From contig NW_027417690.1 of the NCBI RefSeq assembly GCF_009905375.1, positions 1 through 64,000 of the forward strand: a stretch of DNA of 64,000 bases, read 5' to 3'. The DNA is from Apium graveolens. Its lineage: Eukaryota > Streptophyta > Magnoliopsida > Apiales > Apiaceae. Numbering within the stretch: the first letter of the stretch is position 1; every line of letters starts with the position of its first letter. The notes under the pieces were generated by a model, which saw only the letters and a program-made list of their open reading frames with translations, had not been told where the DNA came from and ran no database searches. Of this stretch, positions 45,008 to 58,752 are shown one piece after another. The position numbers were made by a program, and so were the translations under genes.

Positions 45008-45170
45008 AGTGGTACAAGTACAAGCACGGTTTTTTGTGGGGAATGCTTCAACGTCGCAATGGAAGGAAATATAGTTGAAGACGTGAATATTGATGAAACG
45101 TGAATATGGTTGATGCGTGATTCCAAACCACCAAACCAGTCAGATTATAATTCTGCTAGAATTCTTAGAG
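45008..45170 (+). pseudogene. Unidentified 3' fragment, copy 5 (short)
   Basis: Duplicate of 16152-16310. Confidence 0.45.
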
Positions 45171-47249
45171 ATTGACCTAAAGGTTATTTCTCTAGTTAAC
45201 ATTACAGATTGTAATGTTTTCTTTTTCAAACTTAGATAGTAATGTTTATTTGTTTCCGTTTAATTATTATAGCGTAAAATAATTTTTTAACATGTGTGTC
45301 AGACAATCCCAAAACCCATCATTCGCCAATTATATCAAAAAGGGTCGCCATATTACGAGTCTATCTAAAATTTTAAAGTGTGATACGAAATTACGCACTA
45401 ACCAGATTTTTTCTAAATAATTAAGTAACATGCAATATCGATAAAAAGTAGATATTCTTATCTGTCACTCATTGCATTGAGCTTGACCTGGTTAATATTC
45501 TTATTTATCTTCTGCAATTTGTTAGTGCAAGAAGCTTGACCTAGTTTTGAGAGGGAGAACTAGAGGGCACTGGAGGGAGTCTCGGTATCTGTCAACTGTT
45601 TAAGTTCGCAGAAATTTTAGTGTTAAATTTTGAAAAAAAATATAAAATAATGTAATTTGGTTTCTTCAAATATTAGTCGGTCCCCCGAAAATTTTATTTC
45701 TGGTTCCGTCCCGTTAGTTTTTAACTCCTATATAATAAGAATGACATGTAAATTACACGTGGGTGCTCCTGTATGTAATATTTTATAGTTGATATAATTA
45801 ATTTAGATATTTAAGTAGATAATTAGAAATAAACCCATATTTCGGGCGCCAAAGTTCGAACTCCACAAAATCAACGTTGTATTAAAACTATATAAATTTA
45901 GAAAAATCTCATAACTATTAAATCATGAACTGTTACTCATATTTAAAATCCTTTAAACATTTTTGTCAAAAAAAATATGACTTGAAATTTCAAAACATAC
46001 TTGAAAAATATATGTGATATAGTCATATGGAACAAATATTGAAGTAGACAATGAGTGGGCTTGGGCCGCGGGAGTGGGGCACTGAATCCAATTTAGACTT
46101 TAGGCATCAATATTGGGCTTAAATGACTGTTGTCTTCAAAAATCTCAGAATAACACCAAATTGTAATATGTTGTTAGACCAGAGATTTTGAATGCAAAAA
46201 CTGAATTTTATTATAAAATCCAAGCTCTTACCTTAGTATATCTGAAAATTAAAGTGAATAACTGTAATGAATTTTTCGAGTTTTGTAAAACAAATCTCGA
46301 TTTTATTAAAGAAAAAGTGAATAAAAGTAGGGGATGAAGATAAATATGGAGATAGAGATAGGTAGAAAGGGTGAAAAAGAAGGTAGGGCGGATAGGGTTA
46401 GGTGAAATTAGGGCGGCCGACTCTCATGCGAGAGAGAGAAGTTATTTTAATTATTGGTTACTATTAACTTCAACAATAATTGTCCAACATAGATCTTTGT
46501 CATGGATATTATTAGTTACCAACAACATTTTTTGATTTGCATGCAATATTTCGGAAAGATGTAGTTGATGAAAACATATTTTGTTTGGTGTTTGCTGAAA
46601 CAACATAGACCATAGAAATGTTGTAATTTCAGAGAGAGAAGAGTTTATGGATTTAGAAATGTGAATTGGTATTTCTGTAATTGATTTTAAAACTTTTTAG
46701 TTATGACATGCAGCTAATTAACAGAAAAAATGCTCACCGGCCAGCATGAGTATTTGTACAGGCTGATCATGTAAACCGCAATCTTTTTGTTATATCTACA
46801 CTTAAACCTGTATTAAGTAATATCGGATAAAGTTATAACCTTATTTAGGTATAAATTTTGTCAATCGTAATTTGGGGCACGGTCGTAAAGTAATATTCTC
46901 GCTAAGAGTATCAGATAAAAAAAATTAGAAAGTTATCAAGGGCCCAACTAAAATATAAAGTAATAATTTCAGAATTATATGTATATTGACGTACTCGGCC
47001 TGACCCGATTAAAAACCCGGTTAAAATTTGATTATTCTAATATATTTTTTTTTATATTTACATTTATTATGAATATAAATAATACTTTATGTTGTAAGAG
47101 ATATGCCTGTACTTTAACAAGACGAAGACATTTTGTCAACCCTAAGTAAGTTATATTGTTATCTTAATTTGTATTTTGTACTTGTAACATTTTGTACTTC
47201 TAACAGGTTATAAGGTTATAAGGTTATCAGGTTCACCAAACATCGAACC

Positions 47250-48450
47250 ATGGTTTTGGAGGTGAAATCGAGTATAAGGTGTCAATTTCGAATTTCTATT
47301 CACTTATACAATCTTTTCTGAGTATAATTTATGTTTTTTTATTTAATTTAATTCTTCATTTTTATTTGAATTTCTGAAATTACTTGCAGAAACAATGAAG
47401 AAAGTGCTCACCCCGTCAATGTGTAGTTTCCAGGTAATTCTTCATTTTATTGCGATTTAATTAATTGAATGCGATCATCATATATACATGTACGTTGTTT
47501 GTTTTATTGACTGCGATCTTACTGTGTTGTTTTGTTGCGCTTGAGTATGTTCATTCGACATGGATTTATTGCTCTATTTATCGTTGTTAGTTGTACTCGA
47601 AGAATTTAGTGTTTGATTTGATATTGTTCTATTGGTATAACTGCTATTGTTTATTTATACGTATAGTGTGATTTTGTAATTAATAGAATGTTATGGTGGG
47701 AGCAATTTATGAACATTTTTACTTTATTTAGTTCAATTGAATATTTATGAGTCGAATCTAGACTTGATTAATTAATGAGTCAAGTAGAATATTTAGACTA
47801 GAGCTTGAGAAACCTTATTCGAAAAGAGAATAGAATTTGGGGACCTCTCTTGAGGTGTCTAGTTAACCATTATATAAGCCATAGGGATCGAGTCCGCTTA
47901 GTTTTATTAGGATATATTACCTTTTTTTTGTAGACTATTCTGGTGGAAACTCATATATTTTTAAGGAGCGAGCGACCCTTATTAATGGTAAATTTCTTCA
48001 TGATCATATTTTCATTTGTATGATTATTTGCGATGAGGATTAATGATCGATTGAGCCTAATATGGAAGATGCAAAGTGATACTTAGTGCTTTGTCAAGTG
48101 GGTGCAGAAAAAATAATTTTGTTGTACTTTCTATCAAGAAGAAATTTCACAAAAAATAAGTATGACTGTAAATTTGTTAGATTAAAACCATGTCTTTAAA
48201 GGGCCACGCCAGGTCTGTTTCTAATGTTTGTTTTCATATATTCTGATTGGTTAGGCTTATACTCGCTATCTGGAAGCGGAACTGCACGTGTTACTAGAAG
48301 AGAATGCACTCCTGCAACATGCTTTGGTAAGCAGGACACTGGCTACAACTTTGTTTCTGTAAAACCAATCTGCATGTTTATTATTAGTTCTCTTTTTGAC
48401 TAGTGCATACATATACAAGAAGCAACAAAGAGGATAAAGCAGCAGGCATG
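47250..48450 (+). pseudogene. bZIP fragment, copy VI (short exon 1)
   Basis: ATG 47250; exon 1 lacks the 88-bp piece, so translation passes MVLEVKSSIR directly into exon 2 (47390-47433) as NNEESAHPVNV before a stop. This shows the phase linking exon 1 to exon 2. Exon 3 is 48255-48326 (AYTRYLEAELHVLLEENALL). Confidence 0.65.
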
Positions 48451-48979
48451 TTGACCACATACTAATCATTTCATATAACAATGCAATACACACAGACACT
48501 GTAATTTTGCAGACAATGGAATTTTCACGAATCAAGTTCATAAATAATTTCTTTCATATTTTTATTTCTTATAATCCCCAACAGAAAGTGAGGCAACTTG
48601 AAATTTCTAAATAAAATTACAATTTGCAGATTAGTACATAGTGATGATTTGCATATGAAAAACATTATTGCTTTTGAAGATTCAGTTATTAGAACAACGG
48701 GTAATGTGAATTTTACATTGGATATGCTATGGAAACCTATGTAACCTGATGCAAATTGCTCAAAAGTTCTATGATAATAGTAGCTCTAATTATCGTTGTT
48801 AGTTGTGTATAGAGATTTTCCTATAATCCCCATACCTTATACACATGCGTACACTCAAATATAGACACTTTTCGTGAATTATGCCAACCAGTGAACCTTT
48901 GACAATTAAAATTAGATATTATTAATCGGTTTTTTTATGTTATCATCATGCTAACTTCTGGATGGAAATTATGCTTCAG

Positions 48980-49937
48980 GTTGCATTTTGAGATGCCAAG
49001 CATTATGGAGGAATGTATTTTGATTGTGTCGAAAGCAGCTGTGGGCACTTACATGTTCTGCTTGGGTAAGTTCAAAGCACTAATTCCCGAGTCCATCGTG
49101 TAACTTCTTCATAGCTACATACAATTCCACATACACACACACATTATCTGGACATTAGGCCAAGTAAAAAAACAGATCAGTGCCTAATAAGGAAAGTGGT
49201 TTATTACCTGATGATAGCAGTTGCAAGTCTGCAAGCCTTCATTAAAAAAATAATTAAGGTTATTTAGGACGGATTTATTACACATTATAATCTAATCTGT
49301 GACTCTTCCTGATTAGATATAATATCTGAATTTGTTGTAGACATCCTTACATATAGCCAGATTCTCTTCATATATATGCTTTGCTTACTGCTATGCATAT
49401 TTCAGGTTTATTCATGGCAATTAATAAAAAGATAGATGAAAATTGGTCGATTGGAGTCCCTATTACCGGCATCCTTTGGAGGTTTATCATGGGACCAATT
49501 TGTTGGGGCCTTGCCTGTCTTTATTTAGGATTAGATGGTGAAGTGTTAAAGGCAACAATAATCCAGGTACTGACTATTTCGTAATGATACGTAGAAACTA
49601 TAAACTCAGTGTTAACGAATTGATTTTGTTCAATGGCGATCTAACTACATATATTGTGAATGTTATTTCAGGCGACACTTCCTCCAGCATATTTATCTTT
49701 CTATTATGCTCAAGAATATAGAATAGATATCGATTGCATTAGCCATGGGTAATTACTGTTTTTGCCACTGAAATGATACGTATAAACTATAAACTCAGTG
49801 TTAACAAATTGATTTTGTTCAATGGCGATCTAACTACATATATTGTAAATGTTATTTCAGGTGACACTTCCTCCAGCATACTTATCTTTCTATTATGCTC
49901 AAGAATATAGACTAGATATCGATTGCATTAGCCATGG
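48980..49937 (+). pseudogene. PIN-type auxin efflux carrier fragment, copy B
   Basis: Exon a 48980-49065 carries an extra T that frameshifts it (intact in copy A). Exon b 49406-49566 is intact: GLFMAINKKIDENWSIGVPI, LWRFIMGPICWGLACLYLG, EVLKATIIQ. Exon c 49672-49748 and its duplicate c' 49861-49937 are both intact (VTLPPAYLSFYYAQEYRLDI in c'). The two PIN copies are thus broken in different exons. Only the C-terminal membrane region is represented. Confidence 0.85.
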
Positions 49938-50890
49938 GTAATTACTGTTTTTGCCACTGAAACTCTTTCCTGTATTTAGAGATCTACAAACTTATACTAC
50001 TTAAAACCCAAGTAATACATTAATATATATATATATATAAAAATATATAAATACAGTCATATAAATATATATATATATTAATATAAATTTGTGTTTGATC
50101 TGATATTGTTCTATTGGTTTAACTGCTATTTTTTATTTATACACACAGCGTGATTTTGTAATTAATTGAATGTTATGGTGGGAGCAATTTATGTTTTATG
50201 GGCTTGAACATTTTTACTTTATTTAGTTCAATTGAATATTAATGAGTCGAATCTGTAGTTGAATAAATTAATGAGTCAAGTAGAATATTTATCCTAGAGC
50301 TTGAGAAACCTTATTCAAAGTTAAAGCTTCCGGCGGAAGCTTGTTTACATGTGAGAGTTCAAAGAAGTACATTTAGCTGCAGCACAGGAAAGCATGATGG
50401 CAAGAGATGTAATTCTTTGCAACTTTCAGGGTAAAAGGCTAGGAAGGGGGTGAAGATACTATTCAAAACAGGCAGTAGGAATTATAATATACATAGATAC
50501 ATATACATATATATATAGAGAGAGATAGAGAGAGAGAGTAAAGCTCTACTTACGGTAAAAGAATTTTTGTGCAAAAGGCTTTGATGGTCTATTTATACTA
50601 AACCTCTACTTACAGTAAAAGAATTTTTGTGTAATATAAAAATATAGTTCGTATAGAGTTTTTACCCTCATTTATCTTCATGTTGTAGCAACTACAATAT
50701 CATGCACCAACTAATTTGTGCCCTTTTGTATTTAAATAAAAAATATTATATAGTAGTAAATATAGCCAGTTTTGCAGAGAAGCCAGAAAATGAGCAGGGG
50801 ATTACATTTTAAAAATAGTAATTTCATGAGTATAAAGTTTAATAGTACAACAATTAATACTAATTGACAATGAAAATATTAATGTAACAG

Positions 50891-51015
50891 TGTATGAGAT
50901 ATTTGAAAGGATGGGCTACTATGGAATATCATCAAATTTGATATTATACTTGACAAGGAAGCTGCACCAGGGCACGTTAACAGCATCAAACAATGTAACA
51001 AACTGGGTTGGCACC
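50891..51015 (+). pseudogene. NPF/PTR transporter exon, copy B
   Basis: Intact version of 22037-22162: YEIFERMGYYGISSNL through NNVTNWVGT, phase 1 after CAG. Confidence 0.85.
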
Positions 51016-51027
51016 CCTGCTACTATA

Positions 51028-51275
51028 GCTTTTCTGTCCTTAACCCCTCCTTCAAAACCATCATGTCCTTGGGATCTTCTTTAAAACAGGAATCCAAGGC
51101 CTTGTGTTGCGCATCAGCAACAATATATTCTTGAACTTTTCTGTAAAGATTAGTATAATTGTACTTCACCAATTTTTATCCATTTATGCTGCAACCAATT
51201 ACTCACTTTCTGCTCAGCCAAAAACTTAAAGGCCCAGTGGTCCGTCTTAATGAAAAAAGCGATTATCCATGAGAT
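51028..51275 (-). pseudogene. Ty3/gypsy RNase H fragment, copy e
   Basis: Best-preserved copy: IIAFFIKTDHWAFKFLAEQ, VSNWLQHKWIKI, YTNLYRKVQEYIVADAQ after a small shift, then ALDSCFKEDPKDMMVLKEG. Confidence 0.8.
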
Positions 51276-51515
51276 ATACCGTCCAAAAACTTGGAGCCTT
51301 TTCAGATGTGCCATTTAGACACTTCCCCCTTTTCACTGTTATTTTGATCATTTGCCACATAATAATAAAAGAGAAAGAATGTATACTTTGCGATCTTGTT
51401 AGTTAATTAGATTTCTTGATACTATGAAAGCTTTTCCGTAGTGAAATTTACAGTATTTAGCTCCTCCTCTTTTGTTTCTGCTACCTGGACTGACCAAAAT
51501 TCATGTGGTTTACAG

Positions 51516-52201
51516 TGAAGTGAGGATAGAAGATTTGGAAACATTGAATTATCTAGACAATTTGTCTGATCGAAAATGCTTCAGTGAACAAGGAGATGCA
51601 ATTACTTTTGATTATGAGGTATACAGTCTTATGGGTGGGTTCCTTGAGTTTTGTACTACAATAGTGCACAATAAATGAGCATAGCTGTCATCATCTGCCG
51701 TTTATTGACACTCTTCTTCGAAATAAGGGATGTAAAAACTTAATTATGAACTAAGATAAGTGGAGGAAAATATGTGCAGTAAATCTCCTCATAAAACATA
51801 TAACAATTTCAGATATATAGAAACCTTTAAGGTAGATAATATATATGCAAGTGTCTCTTAGCCCAAACTAAACATCTTTTTTTTTAAGTGCCAAATATGC
51901 AAAAACTTGTTTTGACTGATGTAAAGTCGCATTAACTATCATTTCTTTTTTACTTTGAGTTCTATCTGTTGTGTGACAATTCTGAAGATAGATTGCTTAT
52001 GGAGCAGCTTCAAGTGGAATGATATCATGTCAATTTTTTAAAAACTTGAATCTACTGCCTTGTAGATGAAGGCTCTGACTTAGAAGTTGACATCTTATCT
52101 ATTTTTCAGGTGGATCGGGCTTATCTTTCTACAGAAGATTGTATTGCAGTCATCGATCACGGAAAGAAATTTGAGATAAATAAAAGGGTTACAAGATGCT
52201 G
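51516..52201 (+). pseudogene. Glucose-6-phosphate 1-epimerase fragment, copy e (two exons)
   Basis: Exon one 51516-51618 (intact, ITFDYE at its end) and exon two 52110-52201 (VDRAYLSTEDCIAVIDHGKK). Both frames are open and join in phase; with copy f this is the fullest epimerase remnant. It still covers only about 65 residues. Confidence 0.8.
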
Positions 52202-52600
52202 GTAAGATTTTGGCCGTATTTTGTTGGAATGAAAATAATAAACTATATTTTCAAATCAATACAAGTAGAATGCATGTTATATATATGTTAAACGTAAAAC
52301 AGATGCACAAGATTAGTCATATAAGTAGCCTAATTAGTCATGACTTTCCTACAACAGTTAAATATAAATGTATATCTATTGCCTAGGATTTCCACAATTC
52401 ATTTTGATTTGAAGTTGTAATTTGTTATCTAGAACTAGAAGGTGTCAATTTCCAGACTCTATTCACTTATACAATCTTGATTATATTGTGGCATAGTTAG
52501 ACAATTTGACTGAATTATTTTACTATCTTTATCTGTGATTTTTTTTAGATTTTTTATTGAACTTCAACTTCTACTTCATAAATTTCTGAAATACTTGCAG

Positions 52601-52670
52601 AATCAATGAAGAAAATGCTCCATGAATCCCCTCCCCTTCCCCTGTTGAGTCATTGACATCTTGCTTCCAG
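52601..52670 (+). pseudogene. bZIP exon-2-like module, fourth context
   Basis: Duplicate of 23744-23813. Confidence 0.5.
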
Positions 52671-54188
52671 GTAATTTTTTCATTTTTTTTAATTAATGCA
52701 AGATTTGTAATATTTGTTGCAGTTGTTATTTTTTAGATTTTATTTTTTTGCTATTATTTTAAATTTGTTATAGAAATTCATGCTCTACTAAAATCAATAG
52801 AATTTTCGCAAAAAAAAATCCACTAGAATTGAAATACTACCCAACATATTACTGATGTCATCGGTGCAACCATATTGGGAGGTTAAGAAACGTCATTTGG
52901 TAGATGCAAAAGTAGTCAATTTTTACCTTTTAAATATTCACATTTGGATTCATAAATCTCATATGGAGACTCAGAATACCATATTTAGTCATTTGCTTCT
53001 CTGAGGTATCAATTTTTTTTGTTACATATTCCAGATTACTCCACTGGAGACTGGTCACAGCTCATTCTGAATGCTGTACATAGTTAGTGTCTGCTATATC
53101 TTTTACCGGCAATATCAAATCATAGATATTTTACTTATTCATGGAAGTGGTGTGCTTTACTGTAACACGGGAAGGTCTAATAATAAGTTACTTTAGAATC
53201 ATATTATTGATCATGTTATAAACTTTTTCTTATAATTTTCTTAACAAGTGCCCTGGTTTTCAGCAATTGCTTGAGGAAGCTGTTGCAGGCCATCTAAATC
53301 CATAGCATCTGACCATGATTGGCTCAGATGAAGCCTCAAAATATTATTACTGTGGATTCTTCATTAATGTCCATCCAATTATTTAGAGCTGCTGCAACCT
53401 ACTAGATGCGGTAATGCCCGGAATAGTACATGCATGGGTGCAGACAACAAAAGGTGTCTCTTAATCTTTTTCAAAGACCTATTTATTATCTTTTTGCATA
53501 TATAGTATATAAATACTTGATATTCCTTCCTTTCCTCTGCGGTAATTGTTCATATTCCTAATTGAATACCGCTTGCGATTGTTCAGATTCCTAATTGGCA
53601 TATGATCTGTAGATATATAGTCTAACCTTTTCACAACTTTTGAAGGAATTTACTTTGGTGGATAAATGAGGTCTCAAATATAATGCCTTGCTAGCTTGTA
53701 ATCAGGGTCTTAATTTTAACCATCTAGTCTTCTGTTGTAGACAACAAAGAAATATTAAATGTGTACAGGCTCCTTTTGAACAATGTTCACTAAATAAATG
53801 TGCTTCTCTGATTGGTTTCTCTACCGTTTTCTTAACTTCCTGTACCAGATCTAGATGCTACTCTATCCCCTGATGATGGCCGTACAATATTTTTAGAATA
53901 AACTTTCATGTCGAATATGGACTTGGAGTATTTGTTTAATGTAAAATTAAACTAACAATGCAATAAATTAAATAGAAATTTCCATCTTCTTGTTATACTT
54001 GGTATTTGAATAAACACCTTTCAATTCATAGAGTAATTGACAATGTTGGAATTTGAATTTGTAAAATGTAGATGTAAAACATTTTAATTTACAACAGACA
54101 AAAGTTTGCCAAGGTATGATTTGTTAAAATGATGATTTGAGTCCATAAAGTGCTTATATTAATTTCAGCCTACAATTGTAATTTGGAG

Positions 54189-54295
54189 GTCTTAAGCTTA
54201 CTAAACTGAAGAATTTGTATGCTGATATTGATGTGCATACAGTTGAGGAAACTTTTCCCACTACAACTTATCGAGTTTCACCTTGGATGAAGTAA
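54189..54295 (+). pseudogene. Unidentified 3'-terminal exon, copy 4
   Basis: Duplicate of 25330-25436. Confidence 0.45.
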
Positions 54296-54651
54296 TTCTA
54301 TTATATGCCAACCAAATATTCCTCTGGCTAAATATTTTCTGCTATAAAAATACTAAATCAATGACAACACTATTAAATTCAGTGACATGCCTTGACATGT
54401 AGTTTTCTGTTTTTCTGATGTTTTTGTTTGTGTTTGATTTCTTAGAATAGTATACAAGTTAAGGAATAGAAAGTTTAGGCTAGAAATGCAAGAGAATCAG
54501 ATAGGATTCAGTTATAGAGAGAGACGTTGGTGGAATAATAACTTCTATTTTCTGAATAATAGTTCAAACATGAACGTAATTAAAATATTGATGGTCAGTT
54601 TATACTAAACCTCTACTTCAAGTAAAAGATTACAACACCCTTGCTATACTT

Positions 54652-54886
54652 TAGCTTTTTTGTCCTTAGCCCCTCCTTCAAAACTATCATGCCCTTGGGA
54701 TCTTCTTTAAAACAGGAATCCAAGGCCTTATGTTGCGCAACAGAACTTTTCTGTAAAGATTAGTATAATGGTACTTCATCAATTTGTTATCCATTTATGC
54801 TGCAACCAATTACTCACTTTCTGCTCGGCCAAAAACTTAAGGGCCCCATGGTCTGTCTTAATGAAAAAAGTGATTATCCATGAGAT
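54652..54886 (-). pseudogene. Ty3/gypsy RNase H fragment, copy f
   Basis: Duplicate of copy c. Confidence 0.65.
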
Positions 54887-55155
54887 ATGTTGCTGAAGTT
54901 GCCTATGTATATGCATATGAAATGAACAGAAGTATATTGAACGTAATAAAAGGGTGCAAGGTCATTTTTCATCTTTTCTTTCGCTATGTGTATAGTATTA
55001 CTTGTATCGTCAAAATTAGTTGTAGTTGTACGGCCGCTTCAAACATCATCCGGGAAGATAAAGTAAAAATTCATTTGATGAAGTATTGGATCATGTATAC
55101 ACACCTGATTATAGCATGTGCTTTGATTATAATGATTTTTTCCTTTTAACTACAG

Positions 55156-55340
55156 AGTGGTACAAGCACTAATTTTCGTGAAGAATGCTTCAACGTCGTC
55201 ATGAAAAGCTTAGAAGTGCAATGGAAGGAAATATAGTTAAAGATGTAAGTATTGATGATGACGTGAATATGGTTGATGCGTTATTCCGAAGCAGTCATCA
55301 GATTCTAATTCTGCTAGAATTCTTAGAGATTGACCTAAAG
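55156..55340 (+). pseudogene. Unidentified 3' fragment, copy 6
   Basis: Duplicate of 26297-26480 without the one-base insertion, so one frame runs LRSAMEGNIVKDVSIDDDVN into MVDALFRSSHQILILLEFLE. This joins the two halves that are in different frames in other copies. Confidence 0.5.
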
Positions 55341-56489
55341 GTTATATCCTCAGTTAACATTATAGATTGTAAAGTTTTTTATTTAAACTTAGATAGTAAT
55401 GTTTATTTGTTTCGGCTTAATTATTCTATCTTAAAATAATTTTTTAACATGTGTTTCGGACAAGTTCAAAACCCCCTCCCCCACCAATTATGTCAGAAAA
55501 TGCTGCCATAATAACGAGTAACGGATCAATCTAAAATTTTAAAGTTTGATTGGAAGATACGCACTAACCAGATTTTTTATATATAACTAACATGGAACAT
55601 CGATAAAAAGTAGATATTCTTATTTGTTATCTGACCTCAGGAGGCGGAATTAGAGGGCACCGGGAGAAAGTCTTGATATCCGCCGACTGTCTAAGTTCAC
55701 AAAAAATTTAGTGTAAAATGTTGAAAAAAATATAAAATAATTTAGTTTGGTTTCTCCAAATATTAGTCGGTCCCCATAAATTTTATTTCTGGTTCCGTCT
55801 TGTTAGGTTTTTAACTCCTATTATAATAAGAAATGACATGCAATCATGTATGTAATATTTAATAGTTGATATAATTATTTTAGATATTTAAGTAGATTAT
55901 TACAGATTAACCCATATTTTCGGTCACCGAAATTCGAACTCCATAAAATCAACGTTGTATTAAAACTATGTAAATTACTTTAGAAAAATTTCAGAACTAT
56001 TAAATCATGAACTGTCACTCAGATTTAAAATTCTTTAAATATTTTTGTTAAAGAATATGACTTTAAATGTCAAAACATACTTGAAAAAAGTCTGTGATAT
56101 AGCCATATGCAAGAAATATTGAAGTAGACAATGAGTGGGCTGGGGCCGGGGGAGTGGGGCACCGAATCCGGGAATGTATTCGATCAAGATTTTAAAGGAT
56201 TTTTTTAGATAATTGAAATAAAGAGGCATTGAATTTGAATTTAAAAAAATATTTTAAAATCTGATGGTATTTAATAGAGATTAGAAAAAGTTTTTCAAAA
56301 TCCGAGTGTATTCAATTTTTATTTTCAATCCTATTATTATTTAAATTTTAAAATTTTCATTTTTTTTCATTTTTTTAATATTTTCATTTCTTTTGAAATC
56401 TTTTTTTAATCATTTCATTATTAATATATATATATATATATCTTAATTATATTACAAATTAAAAATTACATAAAACTGATTAAATAATA

Positions 56490-56676
56490 ATTAAGTAGGA
56501 CATACTAAAGTTGGACTTGGGCTAGTTGGGCCACTTAATTTACTAAGCCCATATTTTGCTTAACAGGCTTCAAAAATAAGGAAATGGGCAGTGGACTTGG
56601 GCTCGTCCCCGGCATGGCCTATATAATACGGCTTAGGGATTATATCTTTTACATATACAAGCAATTTCATAGAAGC
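56490..56676 (+). promoter_or_regulatory. Promoter of bZIP cassette VII (TATA 56619-56628)
   Basis: Duplicate of the cassette III promoter. Confidence 0.6.
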
Positions 56677-57660
56677 ATGGTTTTAGAGGTGAAATCGAGT
56701 TGCATCCGATCGATCTCTCTTTGTACACGAAGCTGTCTCAACATATTCAATCTCTCAATCGCCCCTTTTTATTATTTATAAGGTGTCAATTTCGAGACTC
56801 TATTCACTTATACAATCTTTTATGAGGATAATTTTTTATTATTATTATTTAATTCTTCATTCTTGTTTGAATTTCTGAATTACTTGCAGAAACAATGAAG
56901 AAAGTGCTCCACGAATTCCGCTCCTGTTCACGTGTAGTTTCCAGGTAATTCTTCGTATTTTTCGAAATTAATGCGAGATATATAATAGTATTTATTTTTG
57001 TTACATACAACAAGTTGATCTAGTTTTGTGTAATTGTGTGTGTGTGTAAAGTGTATGAAGAAGAAATCTAGAATGGATCCGGCCACATTCATTTTTGGTT
57101 GTTCTTTCTATTTAAACGGATCACGTTGAAATGTCGAAATTTCCAGGCGTAAACCCGTATAATTTGAAAAATTAATGTTAATACTTAACTTTATCGGAGG
57201 GCAATGAGGCATTTACGGTATATTTACAGTGAAATGATTATATAGTGAAGGATTAATATGATAGGTGCAAAGTGATACCTAGTGCTTTGTTAAGTGGTTG
57301 CAGAAAAATAATTTTGTTAATAATTTCTATTTACGAAGAAATAATCACAAAAAATAAGTATGACTATGTAAATATGTTGGATTAAAACCGTGGTCTTTGA
57401 GAGGGCCGCACCAAGTCTGTTTCTAAAGTTTGTTTTTATGTATTCTGATTGGCTAGGCTTATAGTCGTGATCTGGAAGCGGAACTGCACGTGTTGCAAGA
57501 AGAGAATGCCCGTCTGCAACATGCTTTGGTAAGTAGGACATTGGCTACAACTTTGTTTGTGTAAAATGAATCTGCATGTTTATTATTAGTTACTTCTTTT
57601 TGGCTAGTGCATACATTAACTAGAAGCAACAAAGAGAATAAAGAAGCAGACATGTTGACC
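56677..57660 (+). pseudogene. bZIP fragment, copy VII
   Basis: Duplicate of copy III: exon 1 56677-56781, exon 2 56890-56944 (open, NNEESAPRIPLLFTCSFQ), exon 3 57457-57528 (AYSRDLEAELHVLQEENARL), exon 4 near 57625. Confidence 0.7.
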
Positions 57661-58672
57661 ATGTACTAATCACTTCATATAACAAATTGCAATGCACACA
57701 TTCACTGTAAATTTGCAGATAATGGAATTTTCACGAATCAAGTTCATAAATGATTTCTTTCATTTTCTTTTCTTTAATCCGCATCAGAAAGTGAGGCAAC
57801 TTGAAATTCCTAAATATAATTACAACTTACAGATTAGTATATAGTGAGGCTATGCATATGAAAAGCATTATTGCTTTTGATGATTCAGTTATTAAAACAA
57901 CGGGTATGTGATTTTTTACATTGGATAAGCTATAGAAACCTATGTTACCCGATGTCACAAAGCACACATGCAAATTGCTCAAAAGTTCTATGATGATAAT
58001 AGTAAGAGAATCATCACATGGAAGTAAGTAATTTGAAGATTATATCTAAAAGTTCATGACTAGATAAAGAATGGAAATTATTAATACTATAGCGGGCTAT
58101 ATATCATTAATGCTATTCAGGCTGAAAGTCAAGATGGATTATTAAACAAACCTTTCCGGTAACTTTTTTATCTTCAACAGGTAGAATCACAGGATACACT
58201 CGCCCTTTAATGCAAAACCTATGACTAAATGGAAGAAAGTTAAATTGAAGCCGTAATCAGTTAGATCAGTTAGTGATGTATACCTAACTGAAAGTCCTAA
58301 AATGAAAGCCCTAAAATGGAAACCTAAATCTAATCACCTGTAAAATCAAAACATTTTGTTGAGAGCGAGTATAGTGTTTGTACTCCATCATTTGGGATGA
58401 GGATTAATGATAGATTGAGCCTCTTCTAATCCTTTGATAAGGGTTCATACCCATTGCTGGCTGTGTTGCTCCGACTCGATAGGCGGTACCTGTGTCGGCG
58501 CGGAATCCGTGCCAGATTCATGGTCTTGAAAACGAATCCTTCTTTCTTTGTCATTACTGGAAAATAATTGTACCTCACCAAAAAATATTCAAATTTTGCC
58601 GTAAAAATCATCCCTCCGGTAATAATCGCAGATCTACCGGTGCTTTGAAGGTGACTTTGTATATGTTTGCAG

Positions 58673-58752
58673 ATGTGGGTAGATGATGGATACTTGGATA
58701 TGTATGACTCTGTGTACCCTAGTCCAAATATTATAGAGCAGGTGCAGATCTG
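58673..58752 (+). pseudogene. Unidentified 87-nt exon, damaged copy
   Basis: As 29825-29911 with a 7-nt loss near the end (EQVQ then frameshift). Confidence 0.5.
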
